Assembly: GCF_009760905.1 (NCBI RefSeq)
Contig: NZ_VIRW01000012.1
Location: 28,801-92,800 of the forward strand
From: Chitinibacter sp. GC72
GTDB lineage: Bacteria > Pseudomonadota > Gammaproteobacteria > Burkholderiales > Chitinibacteraceae
Length of the DNA stretch: 64,000 nucleotides
Direction: 5' to 3'
Below are positions 45,673-55,845 of the stretch, piece after piece (within the stretch, counting starts at the first letter, position 1; each line of letters starts with the position of its first letter). Both the position numbers and the translations under genes were made by a program. The notes below the pieces were generated by a model. The model was given only the letters and a program-made list of their open reading frames with translations. It searched no databases and was not told where the DNA came from.

Positions 45673-46878
45673 ATGTTGACCCGAACTCTGGCGCTGGCGC
45701 TTAGCCTATTGAGCGCCAACACTTACGCGCTCAGTTTTAACGAGGCTTTGTCCTTGGCTGAGCAAAACGCCCCCGAAATAGCCGCCCGCCGCGCAGCCGA
45801 TGAAGCGGCGACTGAAATGAGCAATGCTGCAGGCTTGTTGCCCAACCCTAAACTGAGCCTAGGGATTGATGACGTTCAGCTCAGTGGCGATTCGCGCTTT
45901 GATCTGAGCAAAAGCAAACGCAGCATCGGCGTGATGCAAGAGTTTCCAAGTGCATCAAAACGCCTTGCCGAGCGGCAAATGGCGCAGGCCGAACAAGCGG
46001 CGAATCAGCGCCAAAGCCTAGCGACGCGTCTAAGCGTGCGCCAAGAAGTGGCCAATGCTTGGCTCTCGCTGTATTTCGTTGCGAAAAAAATCGACCAACT
46101 GCAGGCGCAGCAGCAAGAAAACCAGCTGATGCAGACCAAAGCCAAAGCCAGCTTGGCCGCTACTGGCGGCGCGAACGAGGCCTTGAGTGCACAGCTGGAA
46201 GGTTTGATGCTGGCCGACGAGCTTGACGCGCTGCACGCCGAGCAGCAGCAAGCGCAAGCGCAGCTGGCGCGCTGGATCGGCCCCAAAGCCGCAGAGCAAA
46301 GCGTGACGGGCTCTTTACCGGCCTTTGTCATGCAGCTGGCGAAAGCCGATGGGCTGCAAACGCAACCCGAAATGCAAATGGCGCAAGCGCAGTTAACTAG
46401 CTCGCAAGCGCAATTGGCGCTGGCGAACGCGCAAAAAGACGTCGATTGGGGCGTAGAGCTGGGCTATGCCCGCGGCACGATGGGCGACAATATGGGCATG
46501 CTGAAAGTTAGCATCGATATGCCTTGGTTCTCATCGGGTCGAATCGCACCGCAAGAGCGCGCGGCGCTGGCCAATATAGCGCGCAGCCAAGCTGAAGTAG
46601 CGGTGCGGCAAGCGAGTTTGCAGCAAAACTACACCACACTCAGCGCTGAATATCGCGCGCTACAAAGCCAGTTGCAACGCCAAGCAACGCAAGTGCTGCC
46701 GCTGTTGGAGCAGCAAGTGGCGCTCGCCGTTGCCAATTACCGCGCTGGCAGCGCCAGCGCCGATCAAGTCCTAAGCGCTCGCACGCAAAAACTGAAAAGC
46801 CAGTTACGCCAAATCGAATTGCAATCCCAGCTGGCCAGTAAAGCCACGCAAATTCACTTTCTGACCGGGGAACAATAA
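45673..46878 (+). CDS. cusC: Outer-membrane efflux protein (TolC family, CusC/CzcC-like)
   Basis: A 401-residue outer-membrane factor that forms the exit duct of a tripartite heavy-metal pump. A signal peptide covers about 1-19 (ending SANTYA). Two outer-membrane-efflux repeats follow, each with long coiled-coil helices rich in Ala and Gln (about 25-205 and 220-400). Segments LPNPKLSLGIDDVQLSGD and FPSASKRLAERQMAQAE are typical of the CzcC side of the family. It is 2 bp before cusB, so the pump components are made together. Confidence 0.88.
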   Translation: MLTRTLALALSLLSANTYALSFNEALSLAEQNAPEIAARRAADEAATEMSNAAGLLPNPKLSLGIDDVQLSGDSRFDLSKSKRSIGVMQEFPSASKRLAERQMAQAEQAANQRQSLATRLSVRQEVANAWLSLYFVAKKIDQLQAQQQENQLMQTKAKASLAATGGANEALSAQLEGLMLADELDALHAEQQQAQAQLARWIGPKAAEQSVTGSLPAFVMQLAKADGLQTQPEMQMAQAQLTSSQAQLALANAQKDVDWGVELGYARGTMGDNMGMLKVSIDMPWFSSGRIAPQERAALANIARSQAEVAVRQASLQQNYTTLSAEYRALQSQLQRQATQVLPLLEQQVALAVANYRAGSASADQVLSARTQKLKSQLRQIELQSQLASKATQIHFLTGEQ

Positions 46879-46880
46879 TC

Positions 46881-48395
46881 ATGAATAAACTCACCGTCAT
46901 CGCTGCTTCTATTGCATTACTCGCTACGGGTATTGGCGCAGGCTACTTTATGGCTGGATCTAACCAGCCTATACCCCAAGGCAAAACCGAGGGCGCGCAA
47001 CCATTATATTGGTACGACCCAATGAAGCCCGAGGTGCATTTTGATAAACCGGGCAAGTCGCCGTTTATGGATATGGACTTGGTGCCCAAATACGCCGACC
47101 CCGCTGGCACCGCCGCAGTACGCATCGACGCGGGCCTGACGCAAAACACCGGCTTGAAAATCGCCAGCGCCGTTGCGGGCCAATTGCAAAGCGGCGTGCA
47201 GGCTGCGGGCAGCGTAGTGCTAAACGATAGAGACGTTGCGATTGTGCAAGCCAGAACCGCAGGCATTGTCGAGCGCGTGTATCAACTGGCGGCGGGCGAC
47301 GTGATCGCAGCGGGCAGCCCCCTGGCCGACGTACGCGTGCCTGAATGGTTGGCGGCGCAAAACGAATATTTGGTGTTACGGCGCGATCCGCAATTGGGCA
47401 GCGCAGCCAAATCGCGGCTATTGCAACTGGGCATGAGTAGCGCGCAAATCGCCAAATTGGAACAAACCGGCGTCGCGTCGCCTGTCGTGACGATCTCCGC
47501 GCCGCGCGCTGGCGTGGTGGCTGAATTGATGGTGCGCCAAGGCATGATGCTGCAAGCCGGTGAAGCTTTAGCGCGGATCAATGGTCTGGCCAGCGTATGG
47601 ATTGAAGCCGAAGTGCCAGAAGCTCAGATTGGCCAAATCGACGTTGGCAGTGCCGCGCAAGTGCGCTTTGCCGCATGGCCGAACGAGCCTTTTGGCGCCA
47701 AGGTCAGCGCTATTTTGCCGGTGATCAACACCGAAACCCGCACTGTGCGGGTGCGGCTTGAGTTGCCTAATCCCAAAGGCAAAATCCGCCCAGGCATGTA
47801 CGCACAAATTGCATTCAATGGCGAAATGAAGAGCGCGATCTTGGTGCCGAGCGACGCGGTGATTGCAACGGGCAAACGTAAAGTGATTATCACCAGCGAC
47901 GGCAAAGGTGCGTTTGTTCCGGTTGAGGTGCAGACGGGCGCCAGCGCGGGCGGGCAGACCGAAATCGTGGCAGGTCTAAACGCCGGTGAGCAAGTGGTGG
48001 TGTCTGGGCAATTCTTGATCGATTCGGAAGCGAGCTTGCGCGGTGTGTTGGCGCGAATGGGTGTGAAAACAGGCGAATCAACAGCGCAGGCAGACAGCAA
48101 GGCGGTTGCCGTCGCCGAGCATTTCGGTACTGGTGAAGTGAAAAAAGTCAGCAAGGACGAGCTGGTGCTGGCGCACGACCCGATCGCCAGCCTCAACTGG
48201 CCTGCGATGACCATGCCGTTTGACGTCATCGATCTGTCGCAACTGGCTGCGTTAAAAGTCGGCGACAAGGTTGAATTTACGCTGATCGAGCAAGACGGCG
48301 CGCCAAAAATCTCGCGTATTGCCGTTAAAGGCAAAGCTGCGGCGGCTAATAATGCCGCGTCAGCAGCGGTAAAAGGGGGGCATCACCATGATTAG
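46881..48395 (+). CDS. cusB: Efflux periplasmic adaptor CusB with fused C-terminal CusF domain
   Basis: A 504-residue membrane-fusion protein. After the N-terminal anchor (about 5-25) comes a heavy-metal-binding segment [16 protein letters not shown] continuing MDMDLVPKY. The adaptor body (about 60-400) has barrel-sandwich and beta-barrel parts. The last about 80 residues form a complete CusF-like domain: [20 protein letters not shown] keeps the His, Trp and two Met ligands that bind Cu(I)/Ag(I). In E. coli CusF is a separate chaperone, so this is a built-in donor. The gene overlaps cusA by 8 bp. Confidence 0.92.
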   Translation: MNKLTVIAASIALLATGIGAGYFMAGSNQPIPQGKTEGAQPLYWYDPMKPEVHFDKPGKSPFMDMDLVPKYADPAGTAAVRIDAGLTQNTGLKIASAVAGQLQSGVQAAGSVVLNDRDVAIVQARTAGIVERVYQLAAGDVIAAGSPLADVRVPEWLAAQNEYLVLRRDPQLGSAAKSRLLQLGMSSAQIAKLEQTGVASPVVTISAPRAGVVAELMVRQGMMLQAGEALARINGLASVWIEAEVPEAQIGQIDVGSAAQVRFAAWPNEPFGAKVSAILPVINTETRTVRVRLELPNPKGKIRPGMYAQIAFNGEMKSAILVPSDAVIATGKRKVIITSDGKGAFVPVEVQTGASAGGQTEIVAGLNAGEQVVVSGQFLIDSEASLRGVLARMGVKTGESTAQADSKAVAVAEHFGTGEVKKVSKDELVLAHDPIASLNWPAMTMPFDVIDLSQLAALKVGDKVEFTLIEQDGAPKISRIAVKGKAAAANNAASAAVKGGHHHD

Positions 48396-51300
48396 TTCGA
48401 TTATTCATTGGTCGATTAAAAATCGCTTTATGGTCTTGCTAACCACGGTGCTGCTGACGGTGTGGGGCGTTTGGGCGGTGAAAAATACGCCGATCGACGC
48501 CTTGCCCGATTTGTCCGACGTGCAAGTGATTATCCGCACCACCTATCCGGGCCAAGCGCCGCAAATCGTTGAAGACCAAGTTACTTACCCCTTAACCACG
48601 ACGATGCTGTCGGTGCCCGGCGTTAAAACCGTGCGCGGTTTTTCTTTCTTTGGCGACTCGTTTGTTTATGTGCTGTTTGAAGATAAAACCGATTTGTACT
48701 GGGCACGCTCGCGCGTGTTGGAATACCTTAATCAAGTGCAAGGGCGTTTACCGGCGGGTACTAAACCGGCTTTAGGGCCCGATGCCACTGGTGTGGGTTG
48801 GATTTTTGAATACGCGTTGGTCGATAAAACGGGGCAGCGCAGTATTGCCGAGCTTAGAAGCTTGCAAGATTGGTTTTTGAAGTACGAGCTGAAAACGCTG
48901 CCCGGTGTTGCTGAAGTCGCGTCAGTCGGCGGTATGGTCAAGCAATATCAGGTGCAGATTTCACCGGAAAAACTTGCCAGCTTTAACGTCACCCATATGG
49001 ACGTCGTTGAAGCTTTGCGCGGCGCAAATCAGGAAACCGGCGGCTCGGTGCTCGAGCTAGCGGAGACCGAATACATGGTGCGCGCCGGTGGTTATCTGAA
49101 AACGCTGGACGACTTTCGAGCGATACCCATCAAAACCGGCGGCAATGGCGTTGCGGTGACGGTGGGCGATGTGGCCGAAGTCAACCTTGGGCCAGAAATG
49201 CGCCGTGGCATTGCTGAACTTAATGGTGAAGGCGAAGTGGCTGGCGGGATTGTCGTATTGCGCTCGGGTAAAAACGCGCGCGAGACGATTAGCGCGGTCA
49301 AAGACAAAATCGCCGAGCTCAAAACCAGTCTCCCAGCTGGCGTAGAGATTGTGCCGGTGTACGATCGCAGCCATTTAATCGATACTGCGATTGAAAATTT
49401 GAGCTTCAAATTAATCGAGGAGCTGATCGTCGTTGCGTTGGTGTGCTTGGTGTTTCTCTGGCATTTGCGCTCGGCCTTGGTCGCGATTATTTCGCTGCCG
49501 CTGGGTATTTTGGCTTCGTTCATCGTCATGCATTATCAGGGCGTGAACGCCAATATTATGTCCTTGGGCGGGATAGCGATTGCGATTGGCGCGATGGTCG
49601 ACGCGGCAGTGGTGATGATCGAAAACGCGCATAAAAAGCTGGAACACTGGCAGCACGCGCATCCGGGAGAGCAACTCGTCGGCAAGGCGCGCTGGGATGT
49701 CATCGGCGAGGCGGCCGCCGAAGTTGGGCCTGCGCTGTTTTTCTGCCTGATGATTATTACGCTGTCGTTTATTCCGGTGTTTACGCTCGAAGCGCAAGAA
49801 GGGCGCTTGTTTGGCCCGCTGGCGATTACCAAAAGCTACGCGATGGCCGCCGCAGCTGGCCTGTCGATTACCCTGATTCCGGTGCTGATGGGTTATTGGA
49901 TACGTGGGGCAATACCAGACGAGCGCCGCAATCCGCTCAATAACTTGCTGATTCGCCTTTATCAGCCGCTGATCGAAATCGTGCTGCGCAAGCCAAAAAT
50001 GACCTTGCTCGTTGCGGTGCTGACCTTGGTAACGGTGGCGTGGCCGATCTCGCGGCTGGGTGGTGAATTTTTGCCGCAAATGGACGAGGGCGATTTGCTG
50101 TATATGCCAACGGCGCTGCCGGGTTTATCGGCGGCCAAAGCCAGCGAATTGCTGCAGCAGACCGATAGATTGATCAAAACCGTGCCTGAAGTCGATAGCG
50201 TCTTTGGTAAAGCCGGTCGCGCTGAAACGGCGACCGACCCCGCGCCGCTGGAAATGTTTGAAACGACAATCCGCTTTAAACCGCGTGAGCAATGGCGCGC
50301 AGGGATGACGCCGGATAAATTGGTCGCCGAGCTCGATCGCGTGGTGCAAGTGCCAGGCTTGGCCAATATCTGGGTGCCGCCAATTCGCAACCGCATCGAT
50401 ATGCTGGCCACTGGGATCAAAAGCCCGATCGGCATCAAGATCGCCGGCAATAATTTGGCGACGATTGACGAGATGGCGCTGGACATCGAGAAAGTCGCGA
50501 AAACCGTTCCCGGTGTGTCGTCGGCCTTGGCCGAGCGTTTAACTGGCGGACGTTATATCGACATCGATATTCGCCGTGCGGATGCGGCGCGCTATGGGCT
50601 GAACGTCGTTGATTTGCAATCGGTGGTGTCCAATTTGATCGGCGGTGAAAATATTGGCGAGACGATTTCGGGCGCTGCGCGTTATCCGATTAATGTGCGC
50701 TACCCGCGTGAATTGCGCGATTCGCCCGATGCACTGAAAGATTTGCCGATTGTTACCGCCATCGGCCAGCGCATTACTTTGGGCATGGTCGCCGACGTTA
50801 AAATCAGCGATGGCCCGCCGATGCTGAAAAGCGAAAACGCAAGGCTGTCGTCGTGGATTTACATCGACGTGCGCGGCAGCGATTTGGTGCAAGTGGTTGA
50901 CGCTCTGAAAGCGGCGATTGCCAAAGACGTGACGCTCAAACCGGGCATTAGCGTGTCGTATTCGGGGCAGTTTGAATACCTAGAACGCGCCAACGCCAAA
51001 CTCAAACTCGTTGTGCCAGCAACCTTGCTGATTATCTTTGTGCTGCTGTATTTCACTTTCCAGCGCATTGATGAAGCGGTGCTGATTATGGCGACGCTGC
51101 CGTTTTCCTTGGTGGGTGGTTTCTGGTTCTTGTATTTGCTCGGCTTTCATATGTCGGTGGCGACGGGCGTTGGCTTTATCGCCTTGGCGGGCGTTTCGGC
51201 TGAGTTTGGTGTGGTAATGCTGCTGTATCTGAAGCAAGCCCTTCATGCACGCTGCCCAGAGGGCAATACCCCGAGTGTCGCGATTTTGTTTGACGCTATC

Positions 51301-51516
51301 CGTGATGGCGCCGTGCAGCGCGTGCGACCCAAAGCGATGACGGTGGCGACGATTTTGGCCGGCCTATTGCCGATTGTCTGGGGCACGGGCGCGAGTTCCG
51401 AAGTGATGAGCCGCATCGCCGCACCGATGCTTGGCGGCATGATTACCGCGCCGCTGTTGTCGATGTTTGTGATTCCGGCGGCGTATTTATTGATGCGCAG
51501 TAAAAGCGCGGCCTAG
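48388..51516 (+). CDS. cusA: Heavy-metal efflux RND pump CusA (Cu/Ag type)
   Basis: A 1042-residue inner-membrane proton-driven pump with twelve helices and two large periplasmic loops. The intramembrane motif [21 protein letters not shown] is that of the Cu(I)/Ag(I) group rather than the Zn/Co group. The three methionines that bind metal in E. coli CusA (573, 623, 672) have counterparts in [25 protein letters not shown] and [15 protein letters not shown]. The C-terminus is complete and ends MRSKSAA. It acts with cusC and cusB just upstream. A long open frame on the opposite strand is a codon-bias shadow. Confidence 0.95.
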   Translation: MISSIIHWSIKNRFMVLLTTVLLTVWGVWAVKNTPIDALPDLSDVQVIIRTTYPGQAPQIVEDQVTYPLTTTMLSVPGVKTVRGFSFFGDSFVYVLFEDKTDLYWARSRVLEYLNQVQGRLPAGTKPALGPDATGVGWIFEYALVDKTGQRSIAELRSLQDWFLKYELKTLPGVAEVASVGGMVKQYQVQISPEKLASFNVTHMDVVEALRGANQETGGSVLELAETEYMVRAGGYLKTLDDFRAIPIKTGGNGVAVTVGDVAEVNLGPEMRRGIAELNGEGEVAGGIVVLRSGKNARETISAVKDKIAELKTSLPAGVEIVPVYDRSHLIDTAIENLSFKLIEELIVVALVCLVFLWHLRSALVAIISLPLGILASFIVMHYQGVNANIMSLGGIAIAIGAMVDAAVVMIENAHKKLEHWQHAHPGEQLVGKARWDVIGEAAAEVGPALFFCLMIITLSFIPVFTLEAQEGRLFGPLAITKSYAMAAAAGLSITLIPVLMGYWIRGAIPDERRNPLNNLLIRLYQPLIEIVLRKPKMTLLVAVLTLVTVAWPISRLGGEFLPQMDEGDLLYMPTALPGLSAAKASELLQQTDRLIKTVPEVDSVFGKAGRAETATDPAPLEMFETTIRFKPREQWRAGMTPDKLVAELDRVVQVPGLANIWVPPIRNRIDMLATGIKSPIGIKIAGNNLATIDEMALDIEKVAKTVPGVSSALAERLTGGRYIDIDIRRADAARYGLNVVDLQSVVSNLIGGENIGETISGAARYPINVRYPRELRDSPDALKDLPIVTAIGQRITLGMVADVKISDGPPMLKSENARLSSWIYIDVRGSDLVQVVDALKAAIAKDVTLKPGISVSYSGQFEYLERANAKLKLVVPATLLIIFVLLYFTFQRIDEAVLIMATLPFSLVGGFWFLYLLGFHMSVATGVGFIALAGVSAEFGVVMLLYLKQALHARCPEGNTPSVAILFDAIRDGAVQRVRPKAMTVATILAGLLPIVWGTGASSEVMSRIAAPMLGGMITAPLLSMFVIPAAYLLMRSKSAA

Positions 51517-51589
51517 GCTTTGTTGAAGGTCGGTTGGCTGTTGCGCTGGCGCTCGATGCTTACACCAAAATTCGTGTTAGCATCGAGGC

Positions 51590-52318
51590 ATGATGAAATT
51601 AACGAATCACACCAGCCCAGCCGCTATGGCCTTCAAACAAGGCTTTGTCGCCACCTTACCCATGCAATTGGGGGTGGCGCCGTTTGCGATTATTTTTGGC
51701 ACGCTGGCCGCGCCGTCCGGCTTGCCGCCGTGGGCTGCGCTGGCGATGTCGGTGTTGGTCTACGCCGGCTCTGCGCAATTTTTGGCTTTAACTTTACTCG
51801 CTGCCAGCGCAACATGGCCGGTGATTGTGCTGACGACCTTGGTGGTGAATTTGCGCCACGCTTTGTACAGCGCCACTTTGCAAGGCCCGCTCGCCAATGT
51901 GCCATTTTGGCGGCGCGCGGCCTTGGCGTATTTCCTGACCGATGAAACTTTTGCTGCGGTGCAGTCGGGCCTGAATCAAAAAGTGACGCGTATCGATGCG
52001 TTTATGTTGGGCTCTGGCCTGTGTAATTGCAGCTGTTGGGTGGTGTTTACCGCGGTTGGGATTTTGCTCGGCCAAGCGGTGCCGCAGCTACAACACTGGG
52101 GGCTGGAATTTGCGATGGTCGCCACCTTTACCGGCATTGTCGTCTCGATGCTGCTGACGCGCGCGCAGCTGATTGCAGCCATTGCCGCTGGGCTAACGGC
52201 GCTACTCGCGGCGGCCTTGCCGTATAAATTGGGCTTGATGCTGGCAGTCGTGGCGGGCGTGGCAGCAGGGATGGCTGCCGCGCGCTTTGAGCCAATAAGT
52301 AAAACGCAAACAGCCTAA
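51590..52318 (+). CDS. azlC: Branched-chain amino acid exporter large subunit AzlC
   Basis: A 242-residue inner-membrane protein that with AzlD exports branched-chain amino acids or analogues (the YgaZH/AzlCD pair). It starts with FKQGFVATLPMQLGVAPFAI, followed by about six hydrophobic segments. VVNLRHALYSATLQGPL and FLTDETFAAVQSGLN are conserved landmarks. Two adjacent ATGs are possible (51590, 51593); GAGG lies just before them. An N-terminal fragment of a relative lies at 44.8 kb, on the other side of the metal-efflux genes. Confidence 0.9.
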   Translation: MMKLTNHTSPAAMAFKQGFVATLPMQLGVAPFAIIFGTLAAPSGLPPWAALAMSVLVYAGSAQFLALTLLAASATWPVIVLTTLVVNLRHALYSATLQGPLANVPFWRRAALAYFLTDETFAAVQSGLNQKVTRIDAFMLGSGLCNCSCWVVFTAVGILLGQAVPQLQHWGLEFAMVATFTGIVVSMLLTRAQLIAAIAAGLTALLAAALPYKLGLMLAVVAGVAAGMAAARFEPISKTQTA

Positions 52319-52364
52319 TACGTTCCTTGGTATGGCTCTGTAATTTAATTGGGGTGTGGTATAG

Positions 52365-52694
52365 ATGGATATACTGTCGATTTGTTTAATGCTCTTGGGC
52401 ATGGCGCTGGTGACCTACGGGCTGCGTCTGGTGTTTTTCCTGCCCGGCGTTGGCGATAAATTACCGCCGCGCCTACGCCAAGCGATGGTGTACGTGCCCG
52501 TGGCGGTGCTAACGGCGATTGTGATTCCCGAAGTGTTTTTACACCAAGGGCAGCTCAATACCAATCTGACCAACCCGCAACTGTGGGGCATGCTGGCGAC
52601 CGGCGTGGTGATGTGGCGCAGCAAACGGCTACTGCTGGCGATTAGTGCCGGCATGCTCGTGTATTACTTGCTGCGCTATTTCACGCAGCACTAA
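52365..52694 (+). CDS. azlD: Branched-chain amino acid exporter small subunit AzlD
   Basis: A 109-residue membrane protein with four hydrophobic segments. MALVTYGLRLVFFLPGVGDKLPP and RQAMVYVPVAVLTAIVIPEVF match the AzlD/YgaH family. It follows azlC by 46 bp and is needed for the same exporter. The next gene, dbpA, lies 177 bp downstream with its own structured leader. Confidence 0.88.
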   Translation: MDILSICLMLLGMALVTYGLRLVFFLPGVGDKLPPRLRQAMVYVPVAVLTAIVIPEVFLHQGQLNTNLTNPQLWGMLATGVVMWRSKRLLLAISAGMLVYYLLRYFTQH

Positions 52695-52746
52695 ATCCTG
52701 TTCGGGTCAAAATCAGGTACAATGCCGCAAATTTTGTAAATTATTC

Positions 52747-52785
52747 AACGGCTTTGCTTTGGAGAGTAACCCAAGCAAGGCCGTT
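52747..52785 (+). promoter_or_regulatory. Leader hairpin upstream of dbpA
   Basis: AACGGCTTTGCTTTGG (52747-52762) pairs with CCAAGCAAGGCCGTT (52771-52785), 15 pairs with one bulged base around an 8-nt loop (AGAGTAAC). A second GC-rich hairpin (CGCGAA...TTCGCG, about 52804-52819) follows before the start codon at 52872. The gap upstream of dbpA therefore holds a structured leader. It lacks a U-run, so it is not a simple terminator. Confidence 0.45.
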
Positions 52786-52871
52786 TGCCATTGGGTCGGC
52801 GCATCGCGAAACGCATTCGCGTTGAGCGCTGGCGATGGCAAGTGCAGCACTTTTTTGAAGGTTTTAAATCC

Positions 52872-54266
52872 ATGTCGCAAAAAACGCCGTTTACCTCGCT
52901 TGAACAACTTAGCCCAGATTGGCACGATAATTTTGCCAGCCTAGGCTACGAATTTATGACGCCGATTCAGGCCGCCAGCTTGCCGCTGGTGCTCGATGGT
53001 CGCGATTTAATTGCCAAAGCGAAAACCGGTAGCGGTAAAACGGCGGCGTTTGGTATTGGCGTGCTGCATAAACTGAACCTAACCTTGTTTCGCCCACAGG
53101 CGCTTATTTTGTGCCCGACGCGCGAGTTGGCCGATCAGGTCAGTAAAGATTTGCGCCGCTTGGGTCGCCATTTGCCGAATTTAAAAATCCTGACTCTGTG
53201 CGGCGGTACGCCATTGGCACCGCAAGCCGCGTCTCTCGCGCACGGCGCGCACGTCGTCGTTGGCACACCGGGCCGGATTCAAGACCATTTGCACAAAGAA
53301 ACGCTGATCGTGAAGCAAGTCAGCACGCTGGTGCTGGATGAGGCCGATCGCATGCTCGATATGGGCTTTGGCGGCGAAGTGCAGGATGTGATTAGCTTTT
53401 TGCCCAAATGGCGCCAAACGCTGTTGTTCTCGGCAACCTACCCAGAAGGCATCCGCAAATTGTCGGCCAGCATTCAGCGCAGCCCAGTCGAAGTGACGGT
53501 TGAGGCGCTGCACGATCAGTCGTACATCGTGCAAGCGGCGTACGCGGTCAAAGACAATGCCGACAAGCCCGATTTGCTGAAACGCATTTTCGCGCACCAC
53601 CAACCGACCTCCAGCGTCGTGTTTTGTAATACCCGCGCCGATTGCATGGCGCTGGCCGATTCGCTGGTTGAAGACGGGTTTGATGCGATTGCGCTGCATG
53701 GCGAACTCGATCAGCGCGACCGCGATTTAATGCTGGTGCGTTTTGCCAATGGCAGCTGCCCGATTTTGGTCGCCACCGATATGGCCGCGCGTGGCTTGGA
53801 CATTAAAGAATTGTCCTTGGTGGTGAATTACGAATTGCCGCACGACCCTGAAGTGTATGTGCACCGCATTGGCCGTACTGGCCGCGCCGGTAATAAAGGC
53901 CACGCGGTCAGCTTGGTGAGCCCGAGTCAAACCAAGCGCCAACGCCAGATCGAGGAATACCTGAAAGCCGAGCTGCCCAAAGGGCGCGAGGATGATTTGA
54001 CGGTGGAAGGCGATTTTGCGCTGCCAGCGAAAATGACAACGCTGTGCTTTGACGCCGGCCGCAAGCAGAAAGTACGCCCGGGCGATATTGTTGGTGCGCT
54101 GACTGGCGATGGCGGCTTGCAGTTTGAATCGATCGGCAAGATTGACCTGTTCGAATTTCAAACCTACGTCGCTGTTGATCGCCGCCATGCGACGCAGGTG
54201 ATCAAGCGCCTGGGCAATGACAAAGGCAAGCTCAAAGGCAAAGCGGTGAAAGTGCGTATCGTTTAA
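52872..54266 (+). CDS. dbpA: ATP-dependent RNA helicase DbpA
   Basis: A 464-residue DEAD-box helicase that recognises hairpin 92 of 23S rRNA and helps assemble the large ribosomal subunit. The Q-motif region is GYEFMTPIQAASLP, motif I AKTGSGKTAAFG, motif II VLDEADRMLDMGF, motif III FSATYPE and motif VI HRIGRTGRAGN. The C-terminal DbpA RNA-binding domain is visible in KVRPGDIVGALTGD, then IGKIDLFEFQTYVAV. Start chosen at ATG 52872 with GAAGG upstream; the frame is open further up but that part is the structured leader. A long palindrome overlaps its stop codon. Confidence 0.94.
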   Translation: MSQKTPFTSLEQLSPDWHDNFASLGYEFMTPIQAASLPLVLDGRDLIAKAKTGSGKTAAFGIGVLHKLNLTLFRPQALILCPTRELADQVSKDLRRLGRHLPNLKILTLCGGTPLAPQAASLAHGAHVVVGTPGRIQDHLHKETLIVKQVSTLVLDEADRMLDMGFGGEVQDVISFLPKWRQTLLFSATYPEGIRKLSASIQRSPVEVTVEALHDQSYIVQAAYAVKDNADKPDLLKRIFAHHQPTSSVVFCNTRADCMALADSLVEDGFDAIALHGELDQRDRDLMLVRFANGSCPILVATDMAARGLDIKELSLVVNYELPHDPEVYVHRIGRTGRAGNKGHAVSLVSPSQTKRQRQIEEYLKAELPKGREDDLTVEGDFALPAKMTTLCFDAGRKQKVRPGDIVGALTGDGGLQFESIGKIDLFEFQTYVAVDRRHATQVIKRLGNDKGKLKGKAVKVRIV

Positions 54267-54409
54267 CAGGCCATTGAAAAACTACGACGAGACTCAAATT
54301 CTGCGTTAAAAAACGGCTCAAAATCCTCATTTACTACCTGTAAATTCCGGTTTTTCGCCATTTTTTGCCTTGCCTTTGAGGCTCTCGCTACCTTTTCAAA
54401 GGCCTGTTA
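54264..54409. repeat. Long palindromic element, copy L1 (after dbpA)
   Basis: The outer arms TAACAGGCC (54264-54272) and GGCCTGTTA (54401-54409) extend inward to ATTGAAAA/TTTTCAAA and a weaker stem with GAGACTCAAA. The apex (54324-54350) is TCCTCA, stem TTTAC, loop TACCT, stem GTAAA, then TTCCGG. The left arm includes the dbpA stop codon. The 301-bp gap after dbpA is filled by this element and a short-family copy. Confidence 0.75.
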
Positions 54410-54424
54410 AGTTTGGTGGGTTAT

Positions 54425-54477
54425 TAGGGTATGTGCTTGCAGAACAATAATTATTTGTTCTTCAGGTATATACCCTT
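54425..54477. repeat. Short-family palindromic repeat, copy S5
   Basis: AGGGTATGT (54426 onward) pairs with ATATACCCT (ending 54476), and the inner AGAACAATAA pairs with TTATTTGTTCT with one bulge, giving about 26 positions in all. It stands 16 bp after the long element that follows dbpA. Confidence 0.65.
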
Positions 54478-54567
54478 AGTGCTTGCTACGTTTTCCTTGC
54501 TGCCCGACAAGACGTTCGGCTTAATTTTGCGTAAACTCAAGGCAAGCCCTTACGCAAGGTATCTGCC

Positions 54568-55842
54568 ATGCCCACTGCGCTTTATTCTGCCAAGCTAGCA
54601 CGCCTGCGCGCCATGAAGCGCCGAGCCACCGGGCTGTTGATCGCCATGGCGCTGCTGCTGGTCTGGGTGATCTGGCTACGCATGCAGTACCCGGATTGGC
54701 GCTGGCTGGGTTTTGTCGAAGCCTTTGCCGAGGCCGCGCTGGTCGGTGGCCTTGCCGACTGGTTTGCGGTCACCGCGCTGTTTCGCCAGCCGATGAATTT
54801 GCCGATACCGCATACGGCGATTATTCCGAAAAACAAACACCGCATCGCCGATAGTCTGGGCGAATTTATCGAAGCGCATTTTCTGTCGACCGAGCGCATT
54901 ATGGCCAAGGTCAGCGAATTTAACCCCGCTGCCAAATTATCGGGCTGGCTAATGCAGCCGGCGAATGCGCGGCAAAGCGCCGATCAGCTCGCCAATTTGT
55001 TTCATTATATTTTGCAAAGCTTGACCGAACCGGCGATGCAGGCGCAATTGCGCGAACTCTTGCGCAGCCAATTGGGCAAGCTTGATTTGGCTGCGCCTGC
55101 CGCCGAAGTGCTGCAATTTGTCCGTCATAGCGGCGCGCAACAATCGCTGCTCGACGCGGTGTTTAATCATCTAGATGCGCAATTGCAAAAACCCGAGTTA
55201 CAACAACACCTCGCGCACCTGATCGCCGCCGAGCTCGATTATTTAAAATGGATTGCGCTTGACGAAGCGGGCGGGCGCTACTTGGCACGCAAATTGGTCC
55301 ACGCCGCCGCGCGTGAAGTGCAGGGGATGCGGGAAAACGACGATCATGCGCTGCGATTGCATATCGACGAGACCTTGAATCAGCTGCAACAACGGCTGAA
55401 AACCGACGCCGCTTTGCAAGCACGCCTAGCCGCTGCGCAGCAAAAAATGCTGGCCGAGCCTGAGCTAATGAACGCGCTCGATCAAGTTTGGCTCGGCGTT
55501 GTTGGCTTGCTGTCGCTGCAACTGAAAGAGCCCGAATCGGCGCTGCGCGGTAAGCTGGCGCAAGGATTAAGCCATCTGGCGCAACGGCTGGCAATGGACG
55601 AGAGCCTGTCCGACTGGCTCAACCGCCACGCGCGCATCGCAGCTGGCCAACTCGTCAAACGTTACCGCCACCAAGTCGGCAACTTTATCGCCGAACAACT
55701 GAAGGCCTGGGACGACGAGGTGATGGTCGAGCGGCTTGAAGTCAACGTCGGCGTCGATCTGCAATATGTTCGCGTCAACGGCACTTTGGTCGGCGGCTTG
55801 ATTGGGGTGGGGTTATATGGATTACATCAGGCGGTGATTTGA
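54568..55842 (+). CDS. DUF445 family membrane protein
   Basis: A 424-residue protein with an N-terminal helix (about 20-37), the conserved AEAALVGGLADWFAVTALFRQPM and PHTAIIPKNKHRIADSLGEF of DUF445, and a long helical body. A second hydrophobic segment lies at the C-terminus (NGTLVGGLIGVGLYGLHQAVI). The family is thought to form an envelope-spanning coiled structure, but its function is not settled. It is followed after 3 bp by a small membrane protein and may be cotranscribed with it. Confidence 0.85.
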   Translation: MPTALYSAKLARLRAMKRRATGLLIAMALLLVWVIWLRMQYPDWRWLGFVEAFAEAALVGGLADWFAVTALFRQPMNLPIPHTAIIPKNKHRIADSLGEFIEAHFLSTERIMAKVSEFNPAAKLSGWLMQPANARQSADQLANLFHYILQSLTEPAMQAQLRELLRSQLGKLDLAAPAAEVLQFVRHSGAQQSLLDAVFNHLDAQLQKPELQQHLAHLIAAELDYLKWIALDEAGGRYLARKLVHAAAREVQGMRENDDHALRLHIDETLNQLQQRLKTDAALQARLAAAQQKMLAEPELMNALDQVWLGVVGLLSLQLKEPESALRGKLAQGLSHLAQRLAMDESLSDWLNRHARIAAGQLVKRYRHQVGNFIAEQLKAWDDEVMVERLEVNVGVDLQYVRVNGTLVGGLIGVGLYGLHQAVI

Positions 55843-55845
55843 AAA

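Noticed and set aside
49411..50079. A 222-codon frame on the minus strand inside cusA
   Set aside because: Arg/Gln/His-rich antisense shadow of a strongly biased coding gene; no family features.
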